This document shows, piece after piece, positions 6,473 to 14,018 of a stretch of 26,737 bases of DNA (its first letter is position 1; each line of letters begins with the position of its first letter). A program made the position numbers and the translations under genes. The DNA lies in the IMG/VR virus record IMGVR_UViG_3300049215_000770, positions 1 to 26,737 of that record; one strand, 5' to 3'. Below the pieces are notes generated by a model. That model was not told the DNA's origin. It saw only the letters and a list, made by a program, of their open reading frames with translations, and did no database searches. Origin of the DNA: a virus.

Positions 6473-7149
6473 TAGCTTCCTCCTGTGATGGTTGGCCAGC
6501 AGCCATGGTCGAGGCCGCCGATTACACTACCGTCCGCGTCGAACCCGAATACCGGGTCGCCCGGCACGCTGGGCGTCACGTACCCGTTGATGCGCACGCC
6601 GGCCGGCTTGATGTTGAAATCCCCGCCTGTGAGCAGGGCCTGGTAGATGGGCGGCAGCGGCGTTGCGCCCAGCACGCCCACGTACATGCTCATGTCGCCG
6701 TTGTCCTGGATGAAGAACTGGCTTCCGGCCGGGAATACCGGCTGCATGAACTTGTAGGCGGTCGGCACCGTGCCGTCCCACTGGTTGTTGGCGATGCGGG
6801 CGTAAAGCACCTGCCGGTAGATGCTGTCGGGCAATACGTCCAGCTCGGTGCTGGGATCGAACGGCCCCTGCCAGATGCCCTGGTCCAGCCCTACGCCGGA
6901 CGTGTCCAGCGCGAAATACACGCCGGTGAGCGGCACCTGCAGGTTGCGGCTTACCCCCACCCATTCGCCCACGGCATCGAGCTGGGTGCCTGCCGCCACG
7001 TCGATGTCGTAGAGGCCGGGCATGGATTGCAGCACGGCGGCCTGGTCCGCGAAGGGCTGGACCAGCGCGCTGATCGCGGCAATGAAGTGCGGCTTGTCCG
7101 AATGCTCCGAAGTGACGAGGGAAGTGTACGGCGTGATGTCCCCGCTCAT
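6472..7149 (-). CDS. Baseplate/fibre attachment protein (DUF2612)
   Basis: A 225-residue protein after baseplate J, where P2-type phages have gpI-like proteins that attach fibres. It fits DUF2612: an N-terminal helix pair (KPHFIAAISALVQPFADQAA), then GTQLDAVGEWVGVSRNLQVP (residues 54-73), LPDSIYRQVLYARIANNQWD, a GSQFFIQDNGDMSMYVGV strand region and a final ALLTGGDFNIKPAGVRINGY. The C-terminus (VFGFDADGSVIGGLDHG) is typical of the family end. Its stop shares one base with the fibre start (TAATG), so fibre synthesis is coupled to it. Confidence 0.9.
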   Translation of the reverse strand: MSGDITPYTSLVTSEHSDKPHFIAAISALVQPFADQAAVLQSMPGLYDIDVAAGTQLDAVGEWVGVSRNLQVPLTGVYFALDTSGVGLDQGIWQGPFDPSTELDVLPDSIYRQVLYARIANNQWDGTVPTAYKFMQPVFPAGSQFFIQDNGDMSMYVGVLGATPLPPIYQALLTGGDFNIKPAGVRINGYVTPSVPGDPVFGFDADGSVIGGLDHGCWPTITGGS

Positions 7150-7150
7150 G

Positions 7151-8344
7151 TCACGTTACCGTCAGGAAAACATCGGTGGCGGCATTGCACACCGGCAGGT
7201 GGTTGAAGGCGATTGTCAGGTCGCTGCTGCCCGGGGAAGCGGGCGCGATGGCCGCGTGCAGCAGCGTCACGTTATAGGTAGCCGGGGCGCTGGTGTCGTA
7301 AGCCGCGGCAGTCAGCGCCGAGAGGGCCAGCAGGCCGTTATTGGCATTGATGCCCAGCGCGTTGATGGCGGAGGCGATGCTTGCCGTGATCTCGTTGCCG
7401 ATGGTGGAGGTGTAGCCGGAAAGCGCCTTGATGGTGATAGCGACAAGGATTTCGTCCTGCGTGGGGATGAAGAAATTGATCGTGACCGGCACGCCCACCG
7501 GGTCCAGCACTACCTCGCTCGTGGTGCCGTAGGTGCCGGTGCCGGGCGGTTTCTTCTCCTCGATGGTCTGCGCAATGGTCGTCACGTTGCCGCCCTCGAT
7601 CACCACTGCGATGGAATGGGCAGGCACGCCGTTCCCGTCCGCGCTGCCGGTATCGTTCTCGAAAATCTTCAGCTGGGTGACGCCTGTGAGGTTGGCCAGA
7701 GAGCCGTACAGGGCGTCGATGATCGACTGCGCGGGCAGGCTCGTCGATACGCTCTGCCGCGCCCGCAAGGTCGCGTCCATTTCCACCGGGTTGCCGGGCA
7801 CTGCGGCGGAGGAGTTGTTCACCGTCTGCCAGCCGAGTGTCGGGGTGACGATATTGATCACTGTGTCGGTGTCGGCCGCAATGGCGCCAGCCTGCTGGGC
7901 CGTGGCCGTCACCGTAATCTCGCCGCCAAAGGGTATGGTGACGGTGGGGGGAAGATTCCACGAATTGCCATTGATGTCGCTGACGATGCCGTTGCTGATG
8001 ATGGTCCCCGCAACGCCGGTAATGTCCACGGCCACGGTGCTGTTGCTCGGCACAAGGCGGGCAAGGCCGTTGATCTTCACCACGCTGGAAAGCCCTGCGC
8101 CCTGCGCGGTGGAGGGGCTGAAGGCGTTGTAGACGGCAATCATCGTGTTGTTGCAGTCGTTGATGGCCTGCGCGATGATGGCCAGCATCTGCCCGTCCTG
8201 CGAATCCGGGGCGATATAGGCGTCAGACCCGTAGATGCCCTGGAAGCTGGCCTGCAGGCTCTGGTAAATATCGGCGTAGGAGGGGGCCGATATCCCGGTG
8301 GGGGTGATCTGCGCCGCCAGGGTCGGAAGGGGAAAGGAAGTCAT
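7151..8344 (-). CDS. Baseplate J-like protein
   Basis: A 397-residue wedge protein. The ATG at 8344 is used because it forms an ATGA overlap with the gp25-like stop and the upstream open frame is only shadow. The family pattern is clear: ADIYQSLQASFQGIYGSDAY followed by DSQDGQMLAIIAQAINDCNN near the start; a central block with GNPVEMDATLRARQSVSTSL and IIDALYGSLANLTGVTQLKI (about 185-225); and a C-terminal beta domain. J proteins form the periphery of the baseplate and transmit the contraction signal. The next gene starts one base after its stop. Confidence 0.92.
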   Translation of the reverse strand: MTSFPLPTLAAQITPTGISAPSYADIYQSLQASFQGIYGSDAYIAPDSQDGQMLAIIAQAINDCNNTMIAVYNAFSPSTAQGAGLSSVVKINGLARLVPSNSTVAVDITGVAGTIISNGIVSDINGNSWNLPPTVTIPFGGEITVTATAQQAGAIAADTDTVINIVTPTLGWQTVNNSSAAVPGNPVEMDATLRARQSVSTSLPAQSIIDALYGSLANLTGVTQLKIFENDTGSADGNGVPAHSIAVVIEGGNVTTIAQTIEEKKPPGTGTYGTTSEVVLDPVGVPVTINFFIPTQDEILVAITIKALSGYTSTIGNEITASIASAINALGINANNGLLALSALTAAAYDTSAPATYNVTLLHAAIAPASPGSSDLTIAFNHLPVCNAATDVFLTVT

Positions 8345-8694
8345 AGCGTTACCGTCACCGGAGTTACGCCATAGAGTGTATCCACAGTTGCGTTTACGGT
8401 AAAGGCCCTTGTTGCGGGGTTGACGCTGCTGGAGTAATTGCTGATGCCCAGCACGCCCTGCGTCCCGAGGATGGCGCTCTGGATGGCGAGGTCGCGGGTG
8501 GCCTGCGTCCCCGTGCCCAGTACCTGCGTCGCGTAGGGCACGCCTGCCGTGTTGTCGAGGAACCATTCGCCCTGCATCAGCCCCAGCACGGTCTGGATGG
8601 CTTGCGCCACCGCGGCGGGGCTGTTGCTCAGGAACTGCGTGTTGCCGCTGCCGAATGTGTAATCCCGGTTAACGTCCAGTGCCCGGTACTTCAT
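8341..8694 (-). CDS. Baseplate wedge protein (gp25-like)
   Basis: A 117-residue protein between spike and baseplate J, the standard place for the gp25/W wedge protein. The segment LMQGEWFLDNTAGVPYATQV (residues 39-58) with the downstream LGISNYSSSVNPATRAFTVN fits the gp25-like fold, whose E-W-x-x-x-x motif anchors the sheath to the baseplate. It opens with YRALDVNRDYTFGSGNTQFL. It shares ATGA-type overlaps with both neighbours. Family assignment is by pattern and gene order. Confidence 0.82.
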   Translation of the reverse strand: MKYRALDVNRDYTFGSGNTQFLSNSPAAVAQAIQTVLGLMQGEWFLDNTAGVPYATQVLGTGTQATRDLAIQSAILGTQGVLGISNYSSSVNPATRAFTVNATVDTLYGVTPVTVTL

Positions 8695-9377
8695 ACCGTC
8701 CCCCCCGATATGTCAGGCTGCAGCAGCGGCTGGCTGCTCGTGGTCACGCTGGCGTCGGACCCGTAATTGGTGACGCTGTAATTCTTGCCGCCGAGGTAGC
8801 GGGTGAGCGTTCCGTACCCGTAACAGTCCTGGTAGAGTTTTTCGGCCGCATGCACGATGACGGTCGGGGCGCTGACGCGCGCGATGCCGTTCACCGGGTC
8901 CACCGACAGCGCCACCGTGCCATCGGCCGTGCGGAGCTGGGCAACGGTATCGTTGACGTTTTCGATGACGCGGGGCTGCGAAAACACGCCCACGAAGGCA
9001 AAGCCGTCGGACAGGTCGTGCATCCGCAGTTCCATCGGCGGCTGGATTCCGCCCTGCTGCCACCATGCGTCGATGCAGCGGTCCGCGAAGGCCACGAAAC
9101 ACTCGTCGCCGGGCGCTACCGGCATGGTGAGCACCACGCTGCCGCCCGCCGGGAAATAGACCGGCACATCCACCAGCAGCGGCATGTTCACGTATCTGAT
9201 CGTGCCGTCCGGCTGGCGGATGCGCCCCATGATGGCCGGCTGCACCTCGCAGGTCATGGCGGCAGGGTTGAACGACTGGATGATGCCGGGCATGCCGGTC
9301 CACAGGCTTCCCCGCAGCGCGTCGGAAGCGGCGCGCAGGGCCTCCTCCTGCGTTGCGCTCCTCTCCCGCCTATCCAT
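8691..9377 (-). CDS. Baseplate spike protein (gp138-type OB-fold domain)
   Basis: A 228-residue protein. Residues 25-115 match the Gp138 N-terminal OB-fold type: SLWTGMPGIIQSFNPAAMTC, EVQPAIMGRIRQPDG, then VNMPLLVDVPVYFPAGG and APGDECFVAFADRCIDAWWQ. The C-terminal part (130-228) is a repeated strand region ending in SYSVTNYG-type sequence, expected to form the trimeric beta-helix of the membrane-piercing spike. No obvious metal-binding HxH tip is visible, so tip chemistry is open. The first ATG has no good Shine-Dalgarno but overlaps the hub stop by eight bases, consistent with coupling. Confidence 0.88.
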   Translation of the reverse strand: MDRRERSATQEEALRAASDALRGSLWTGMPGIIQSFNPAAMTCEVQPAIMGRIRQPDGTIRYVNMPLLVDVPVYFPAGGSVVLTMPVAPGDECFVAFADRCIDAWWQQGGIQPPMELRMHDLSDGFAFVGVFSQPRVIENVNDTVAQLRTADGTVALSVDPVNGIARVSAPTVIVHAAEKLYQDCYGYGTLTRYLGGKNYSVTNYGSDASVTTSSQPLLQPDISGGTV

Positions 9378-10371
9378 ACGGATTGACCACTTCTGCGCCC
9401 GCCGGCGGCGGCGCGGTGAACTTGTTGAGCAGGAAATCCGGTATGACGGTGGGGTCGGTATTCAGGCAAACCATGTCCGTGTACCATTCATTGCCGCGGG
9501 TATCGCCGGTGTGTTCCGCCACGTATACCACGTAATAGCCGTCCGCGTCCACGCGCGGCACGAGGTCTTTCTGTATCTGCTGGTCCAGCACCCCCAGCGG
9601 GAACTGGTAGGCAAGTATGCTCTTGTTGTCGATCTGCACCACGCCGCCGATGCGGATATTGGGATTCAGGAGCGCCTTGACGTGGATGCCGTTGGCGGTC
9701 TGCTCGGGCCAGCCGATCATCCCGGTGGCGGAAGTAAGCACGGTGACCGGCCCCGGCATGTAGGCCGCCAGCGGCACGGCCTGCAGCTTCCCGTCCTGTA
9801 TGCTCCAGTTCAGGTCGTGCGTGCGGGCGATGTCGCGCATCACGTCGCGGGCCATGCCGTAGACCGCCTTGCCGCGCGGCAGTTGGGTTTCCGGCAGGGG
9901 CGGAATGTACCCCTGCTGGACCCCCAGCGCCGTGGCAACCGCGCCGATGTGCTGGCCGGGAGTCGATCCAGCAGCAAGCGTCTGGTTGATCACGGCGAAG
10001 TTGTAAGCCTCGTCGCCGTCGGCTGCGCGTATGTCCACGTAGGTATCGGCCGGGCTTTCACGGCCCCGCCGCACCTGCACGATGGTGCCCTGGAATACCA
10101 GCCCGTACTGGCTGCTGTTCTGGTATCCGGCCGAGAGCGAGAGCTGCGCGAATTCCCCGGAGCCGGGCACCACGCCTGCCGCGCCCATGCCCTGCATGAG
10201 CTGCTTGGCGGTGTTGTCGGAGACGTTGTAGATGCGCACGTCCACCGAGTTCGGGGTCTGGATGTCGCCGCGCCGCACGGTGAATTTGAAATGGAAGTCC
10301 GACAGGTCGAGCCCCTGCCCGCCCGGCTTGCCCACGATCAGCGATGCCCGCCGGATGAATTGCGTGCTCAT
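9370..10371 (-). CDS. Baseplate hub protein (gp27/gpD-like)
   Basis: A 333-residue protein in the hub position between the plug and spike genes. It begins FIRRASLIVGKPGGQGLDLS with strands DFHFKFTVRRGD, then SVDVRIYNVSDNTAKQL, the usual hub opening (a tube-like beta domain that continues the six-fold tube into a three-fold hub). Middle parts include VFQGTIVQVRRGRESPADTY and DVMRDIARTHDLNWSIQDGK, and near the C-terminus YVVYVAEHTGDTRGNEWYTD, both recurrent in gp27-like hubs. It ends with a Pro-rich tail. It overlaps both neighbours (four bases upstream, eight downstream). Confidence 0.85.
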   Translation of the reverse strand: MSTQFIRRASLIVGKPGGQGLDLSDFHFKFTVRRGDIQTPNSVDVRIYNVSDNTAKQLMQGMGAAGVVPGSGEFAQLSLSAGYQNSSQYGLVFQGTIVQVRRGRESPADTYVDIRAADGDEAYNFAVINQTLAAGSTPGQHIGAVATALGVQQGYIPPLPETQLPRGKAVYGMARDVMRDIARTHDLNWSIQDGKLQAVPLAAYMPGPVTVLTSATGMIGWPEQTANGIHVKALLNPNIRIGGVVQIDNKSILAYQFPLGVLDQQIQKDLVPRVDADGYYVVYVAEHTGDTRGNEWYTDMVCLNTDPTVIPDFLLNKFTAPPPAGAEVVNPYG

Positions 10372-10682
10372 GTGGGGCTCAGGTAAAAGAGGTGGCCGTT
10401 GGTGCCGAGGTTCTCAAAGGTGGGCACCGCGTCCGGGTCGTTGTCGGTCTGCGCCACCAGCTGCCCGCTGAAGCCGAGATAGCCGTACTGCGCCAGCAGG
10501 TCGGCGCCGGTGATGACGGGGATGCCCGACACCAGCGGGCTTCCGGCCGCGTCGCCAATGTCCATGGTCCATGCGGCGTTCTGTGTGTTCCACCTGAAAG
10601 TCAGCGTATAGGTGACGCCTCCCAGCGCGATGGTGAAGGTTTGCGGCGTCGATGACAGCGGTATCTCGTAGGGCGTGCTCAT
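10368..10682 (-). CDS. Baseplate plug protein (Pam3 gp18-like)
   Basis: A 104-residue protein starting in an ATGA overlap with the Dit-like gene; a much longer open frame upstream is a shadow. It is all-beta: YEIPLSSTPQTFTIALGGVT, YTLTFRWNTQNAAWTMDIGD, then SGIPVITGADLLAQYGYLGF. This strand pattern with the W-N-x-x-x-x-x-W-x-M-D-I core corresponds to the small domain family named after cyanophage Pam3 gp18 (DUF6983-like), a baseplate plug. Its stop overlaps the hub start by four bases, so stoichiometric coupled translation with hub and Dit-like protein is likely. Confidence 0.78.
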   Translation of the reverse strand: MSTPYEIPLSSTPQTFTIALGGVTYTLTFRWNTQNAAWTMDIGDAAGSPLVSGIPVITGADLLAQYGYLGFSGQLVAQTDNDPDAVPTFENLGTNGHLFYLSPT

Positions 10683-11290
10683 GTGCTGGCCGTGGCAGGT
10701 GGGGTGTAAAGGGTGCCGGGCAGCAGCGACTGCGCGCCCTGGTTGGTGACCGCGGCGTTGTTCTGGGGGCTGCTCATGTTGGCCGCGCTGGGGAAGGTGG
10801 CGATCTGGGTGGTGGCGGTCAGCACCTGCCTGCACACCGCGGTGCACATAAGCGCGTGCTCGGTCCTCTGGTCGGTGGTGACGTGCAGGGAGCGTATCAG
10901 CATGTTGCTGTAGGTCCGCTTGCCGGTAATGATCGAAAACGGCACGCGGCTGGCCTGCAGGGTGAGGAGCTGCTGGTAGACCTGCGAGGCGTAATTGAAG
11001 GGAGCGGTGGTGCCGCCGAAGTCCAGCGCCCCGGTTGTGAAAAGCGAAACCGCTTCTACCAGGTCGGTGATGACCGACTGCAGGCCGCTGTTGCTCCAGC
11101 CCGCGCGCACGATCACTTCGGCGGGTTGCTTGTAGGCGTGGTCGCTGATCGCCGCGCCCTGCTCCACCGGGTGCTGGGTGATGACCAGCTCGTCGAAGTG
11201 GCTCTCCTCCAGCGTGCACTGGATGGCGATCGGGCCGATGCTCCGCGCAGGGTTGAAGATGGCCGGGATGACGGTATCCAGCAGGCTCAT
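10679..11290 (-). CDS. Dit-like baseplate/tail protein
   Basis: A 203-residue protein whose start overlaps the tape measure stop by four bases. Residues 20-65 (PIAIQCTLEESHFDELVITQ and EQGAAISDHAYKQPAEVIVR) have the Dit-like pattern: a beta-strand target, then hydrophobic strands with E-G-x-x-I-S-D-H. The middle (110-150) with FSIITGKRTYSNMLIRSLHV is the second typical block. Such proteins form the ring at the tail tip that joins tube to hub. The last 40 residues are Asn/Gln/Ala/Thr-rich and perhaps flexible. Confidence 0.8.
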   Translation of the reverse strand: MSLLDTVIPAIFNPARSIGPIAIQCTLEESHFDELVITQHPVEQGAAISDHAYKQPAEVIVRAGWSNSGLQSVITDLVEAVSLFTTGALDFGGTTAPFNYASQVYQQLLTLQASRVPFSIITGKRTYSNMLIRSLHVTTDQRTEHALMCTAVCRQVLTATTQIATFPSAANMSSPQNNAAVTNQGAQSLLPGTLYTPPATAST

Positions 11291-12828
11291 GTGGCCGCCC
11301 CCACGATGTTGCGCATCAGCTCGGAGTTCACGCGGTGCTGCGCGCCTGCCACGGCGTCGGCGGTGGCCTGCGGATCATCGGACCCGTGCACGTGGATTTC
11401 CGTGTGCTGGCTGACGCTGGGGGCGGCCGCAAGGTTGGCGGCCATCCTGCCGCGCAGGGCGGATTCGTTCGCCAGGTTGGCCGGGCGCTCGTACAGCCGG
11501 GCGAACGCATCGGCCGCTGCAAAGGGTGTGACGGTGCCCCGGAGGGCATTGCCCGCCGCGCGTTCCCCGCCCTGCGTCAATTCGTACTGCACGAAGGCCA
11601 GCTGCTCGGCAAGGGTAGATTGCCTGATGTCGTGCCCGGCCCACTGGCGGAAAGCCGCCTGCCGGTCGGGGTGCCACTGGGCTACGCCCAGCGCCTGCCC
11701 GTTGTCGCCGGCCGCGGAAGGATTCAGGCCGCTTTCGCGCTGCAGGTTGGCCACAATGCCCGCCGCCTGCGCGTTGCTCCAGCCCATGCCCCTGAAATAA
11801 GCCATGGGGTCGATGCTGCCGCTGCCCGCCGCAGCCGCCCCGCCGCCCCCAACCATGCCGCGCAGCCATGTGCCCAGCTGGTTGCCCACGCCGCTGTCGC
11901 CGCCGGTCAGCGAACCCAGCGCCATGGACTTCTTCAGCTCCTCCCAATGCTGCAGTACAAGGGTAAAGACGCCGACGAGTGCCACGGCCCAGCCGCCGAT
12001 TGCCACGAGGCTGCCGCCCACCGCTGCCGTGACCGCCCCCAGCGCGGCTACGAGCCCCACGGTGAGCGTGGTGCCGAGGCCCCCGGTCTGCTTGTCCAGC
12101 CTGCCCACCCAGTCCACCGCCGCCTGCGTCCAGCCAAGGAACCGTTCGGCCGCCGGGTTCAGGTCCGTGCTCATCCGGGTGGCCAGCGCCGTGAAGCTAT
12201 TCTCCAGCCCGCGCACGTTCTGCATGAAATCGTGGCCCCTGGCCGCGGCGTCTTCGGCATTCAGGCCGTATTCCGCCAGCTTGGCGTTGTACTGCTCCAT
12301 GAACCGGGTGAGCGACCCGTCGCGCATGGCAAGGAAGGTTTTCTCGTCGATGCCGAGCATGTTGGCGTATTTCTCGCCAAGGTAGACCGGAAGGCGCTGG
12401 AAGGTGGCGCTCAGGTCCTGCATCGTCTTCACGGTGTCGCCCAGGTGTTCTGGAGAAACACCTAGAACGCGGGTGAGGAAGCCGCCGGCGCCGGGCTGCG
12501 TGCGCATGAAGCGGGCGAGGTTCTCCATGCTGGCGCGGGCATCGTCGGAGGTGCCGCCCAGCTGGCTGACGGCGAAGACGAAAGCCCCGATCTCCTCGGC
12601 GGAAGCCCCCGTGCGCTTGCTGGCGAAATAGAGCCGGTCCATGCTCTCGGAAACGCGGGCGACGAAGGCTTCCACGGCTGCGGCCGCGGCGGTGGCTGAA
12701 GCGCCGAACACGAAGGCGTTGCGCGTGGCCTTGCCTAGCGTGGAGTCGAACTTTTTGAAGCTGGATTCGTCTATCCTGAATCCGAGCTGCGCCAGGAATT
12801 CCTTGATGACTTCAGCGTTTCCCGCCAT
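11287..12828 (-). CDS. Tape measure protein with C-terminal lysozyme-like domain
   Basis: A 513-residue protein. The N-terminal 250 residues are helical (AEVIKEFLAQLGFRIDESSF at the start, the typical tape measure opening). Residues 253-293 form long hydrophobic segments (TTLTVGLVAALGAVTAAVGG, then LVAIGGWAVALVGVFTLVL) that could enter the inner membrane at infection. A Gly/Ala linker (326-338) leads to a phage tail lysozyme-like domain (about 341-455): GWSNAQAAGIVANLQRESGL with E365 as candidate catalytic acid, then ALGVAQWHPDRQAAFRQWAG. The tail (476-500) has an IHVHGSDDPQATADAV motif. Length sets tail length, and 513 residues is short for a myophage. GGGAGGA touches the ATG. Confidence 0.9.
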   Translation of the reverse strand: MAGNAEVIKEFLAQLGFRIDESSFKKFDSTLGKATRNAFVFGASATAAAAAVEAFVARVSESMDRLYFASKRTGASAEEIGAFVFAVSQLGGTSDDARASMENLARFMRTQPGAGGFLTRVLGVSPEHLGDTVKTMQDLSATFQRLPVYLGEKYANMLGIDEKTFLAMRDGSLTRFMEQYNAKLAEYGLNAEDAAARGHDFMQNVRGLENSFTALATRMSTDLNPAAERFLGWTQAAVDWVGRLDKQTGGLGTTLTVGLVAALGAVTAAVGGSLVAIGGWAVALVGVFTLVLQHWEELKKSMALGSLTGGDSGVGNQLGTWLRGMVGGGGAAAAGSGSIDPMAYFRGMGWSNAQAAGIVANLQRESGLNPSAAGDNGQALGVAQWHPDRQAAFRQWAGHDIRQSTLAEQLAFVQYELTQGGERAAGNALRGTVTPFAAADAFARLYERPANLANESALRGRMAANLAAAPSVSQHTEIHVHGSDDPQATADAVAGAQHRVNSELMRNIVGAAT

Positions 12829-12970
12829 TCCTCCCTGCCCATTCCATGTAGCGCCGCTCGTTTTCTTCCTGCACGTCCAGCGTCTCGTTCATCAGCGCGA
12901 TGTCGGCCAGGTCCAGCGTGCCGTCCTTCAGGCTCTCAAACAGGCACATGTGCGCCACCACGGGCCGCAT
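12812..12970 (-). CDS. Tail assembly chaperone, downstream ORF (DUF6889-like)
   Basis: The separately startable part is 52 residues from an ATG at 12970, with GAGGA about seven bases upstream; the frame is open further upstream to 13093, across the frameshift site. The sequence MRPVVAHMCLFESLKDGTLD, then LADIALMNETLDVQEENERR, has the look of the DUF6889 family found directly before tape measure genes. It may be made alone, as the C-terminal part of a -1 frameshift fusion with the upstream chaperone, or both. The last 17 bases overlap the tape measure start. The role is inferred from position: contact between the chaperone-coated tape measure and tube protein. Confidence 0.75.
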   Translation of the reverse strand: MRPVVAHMCLFESLKDGTLDLADIALMNETLDVQEENERRYMEWAGRNGGKR

Positions 12971-13005
12971 AAGCCAGTCCTCGCCCCCGGCCAGGTGCGC
13001 GTAGT

Positions 13006-13425
13006 CTATGCCCCCGCTTCCCCCGCCTTGCCGGACGGGGTTGCCAGCAGGCCGGAGAAAAAAGACTCGAAATTCCCCTGCAGGACGTGCCACGCGATCT
13101 GCATCATTTCCGCCAGCCCGATGTCGTCGAACATCATGCGCGGCGGGAAGGTGCTGCCGGCCGTCAGGTTTGCCCAGACGCCGCCCTGCTGGCGCTTGCA
13201 GCTCATCAGGCAGGCGTGCAGGACATAGTTGCAGTCCTGCTCGGGCATGCTGGAAAGGGCCAGCACCGCTGCTTCCATGGCGTCGTCGGCCTTGGTCTTG
13301 CCCAGCTCGGCGGCGGCCTTGATCCTGCTGAAGACAGGAGCCAGCCGCCGGGCGACGTGGAACTGCGCGAAAGCGTCTAACTTGCTAAAGCTGTAACGCT
13401 GCCCGGCGACTGTGAACTCGGACAT
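13006..13425 (-). CDS. Tail assembly chaperone, upstream ORF
   Basis: A 139-residue protein in the slot between tube and tape measure, where tailed phages carry their tail assembly chaperones. The sequence (FTVAGQRYSFSKLDAFAQFH at the start, then VARRLAPVFSRIKAAAEL and DIGLAEMMQIAWHVLQGNF) is typical of helical chaperones that coat the tape measure before tube polymerisation. Near its end, codons 122-123 (TTT TTC) form the heptamer T TTT TTC, a classical -1 frameshift site. A -1 shift would replace the last 16 residues with 81 residues of the overlapping ORF and give a 204-residue fusion, as with lambda G and G-T. Confidence 0.82.
   Translation of the reverse strand: MSEFTVAGQRYSFSKLDAFAQFHVARRLAPVFSRIKAAAELGKTKADDAMEAAVLALSSMPEQDCNYVLHACLMSCKRQQGGVWANLTAGSTFPPRMMFDDIGLAEMMQIAWHVLQGNFESFFSGLLATPSGKAGEAGA
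13021..13040 (-). other. Stem-loop downstream of the slippery site
   Basis: Seven base pairs (CCCCG and CC with GG and CGGGG) with one bulged T and a GGCAA loop, 16 bases after the heptamer. The spacer is longer than the usual five to nine bases, although a smaller GCC/GGC stem and a CCGG pair lie in between and could start the structure earlier. It is a plausible frameshift stimulator, not a proven one. Confidence 0.45.
13057..13063 (-). promoter_or_regulatory. Programmed -1 frameshift slippery heptamer candidate
   Basis: On the coding strand the bases read T TTT TTC in the exact zero-frame register X XXY YYZ of the upstream chaperone ORF (codons 122 and 123). The overlapping downstream ORF lies in the -1 frame and is open from 30 bases before the heptamer, so a slip joins both ORFs without a stop. 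The site is 51 bases before the zero-frame stop. Position in a tail chaperone pair before the tape measure is where such shifts are conserved. Confidence 0.7.
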
Positions 13426-13427
13426 GT

Positions 13428-13655
13428 TCAGCCGCCGGTAGCCGGGGCGGCAGGAGCTGCTGCTGCGGGCTGATCGACCTGGGCCTGGATATCTGCTATG
13501 CCTGCGGCGATGGTGGCGAGCTGGCTGTTGATGGCGCTCAGGTCAACCGGCTGGCTGGCCGGAATAGCCTTGATCTGGTTGCTTAGGGCCACAAGGCCGG
13601 TGTTGGGATCGTTCACGGCGTTCTGTATGGCGGTAACCTGTTCTTCGAGTGTCAT
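13428..13655 (-). CDS. Small helical protein with Ala/Pro-rich tail
   Basis: A 75-residue protein. The ATG at 13655 is preferred over one at 13709 because GGAGA lies six bases before it and the upstream extension (Arg/Phe-rich) looks like untranslated leader. The body, MTLEEQVTAIQNAVNDPN and AINSQLATIAAGIADIQAQV, is a heptad-like helix pair; the last 17 residues are Ala/Pro/Gly-rich. The plan is the same as in the preceding gene but without sequence identity, so a distant duplication or parallel function is only a suggestion. It ends two bases before the chaperone start. Confidence 0.65.
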   Translation of the reverse strand: MTLEEQVTAIQNAVNDPNTGLVALSNQIKAIPASQPVDLSAINSQLATIAAGIADIQAQVDQPAAAAPAAPATGG

Positions 13656-13711
13656 AAGAAATCTCCAGTAAAAGGGGTTAAAGAAACGGCATCTTGAACG
13701 GCGTGACATGG

Positions 13712-13990
13712 CTATGCTGCCGTATTATCGGTCTCGGCGGCCGAGGAGGATGACGATGCAGCGCCAGAGGCGTTCTCGCCAGCCCCTTCGGCGGGGGTAG
13801 GGTTTGCCGGTGCCGGGGCGGCCGCCGGGGCTGCGGCATCCTGCACAACCGCTTTCTTTTCCAGCGCTTCGATGCGCGCCTTCAGCGCCTCGAATTCATC
13901 TTCCGCGTGCTTTGCCAGCGCTCTCAGGTCGCTGTCCACTTTCGTTTCGACCTTGCCAAGCTTCTGCATGAACGTGCTAAAAAAACTCAT
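13712..13990 (-). CDS. Small coiled-coil protein with Ala/Pro-rich tail
   Basis: A 92-residue protein of unknown function with GGGAG seven bases before the ATG. Residues 1-45 form one charged helix (KVETKVDSDLRALAKHAED and EALKARIEALEKK), a likely coiled coil. Residues 50-92 are Ala, Pro, Ser and Glu only, surely disordered. It lies between the tail tube and the tail chaperones, where most myophages have no gene. Together with the next gene it forms a pair of similar architecture (short coil plus Ala/Pro tail). A virion-associated or assembly role is possible from position. No family is recognised. Confidence 0.7.
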   Translation of the reverse strand: MSFFSTFMQKLGKVETKVDSDLRALAKHAEDEFEALKARIEALEKKAVVQDAAAPAAAPAPANPTPAEGAGENASGAASSSSSAAETDNTAA

Positions 13991-14018
13991 AAAACGACTC
14001 CCTTCAGGTTAGAGGTTG

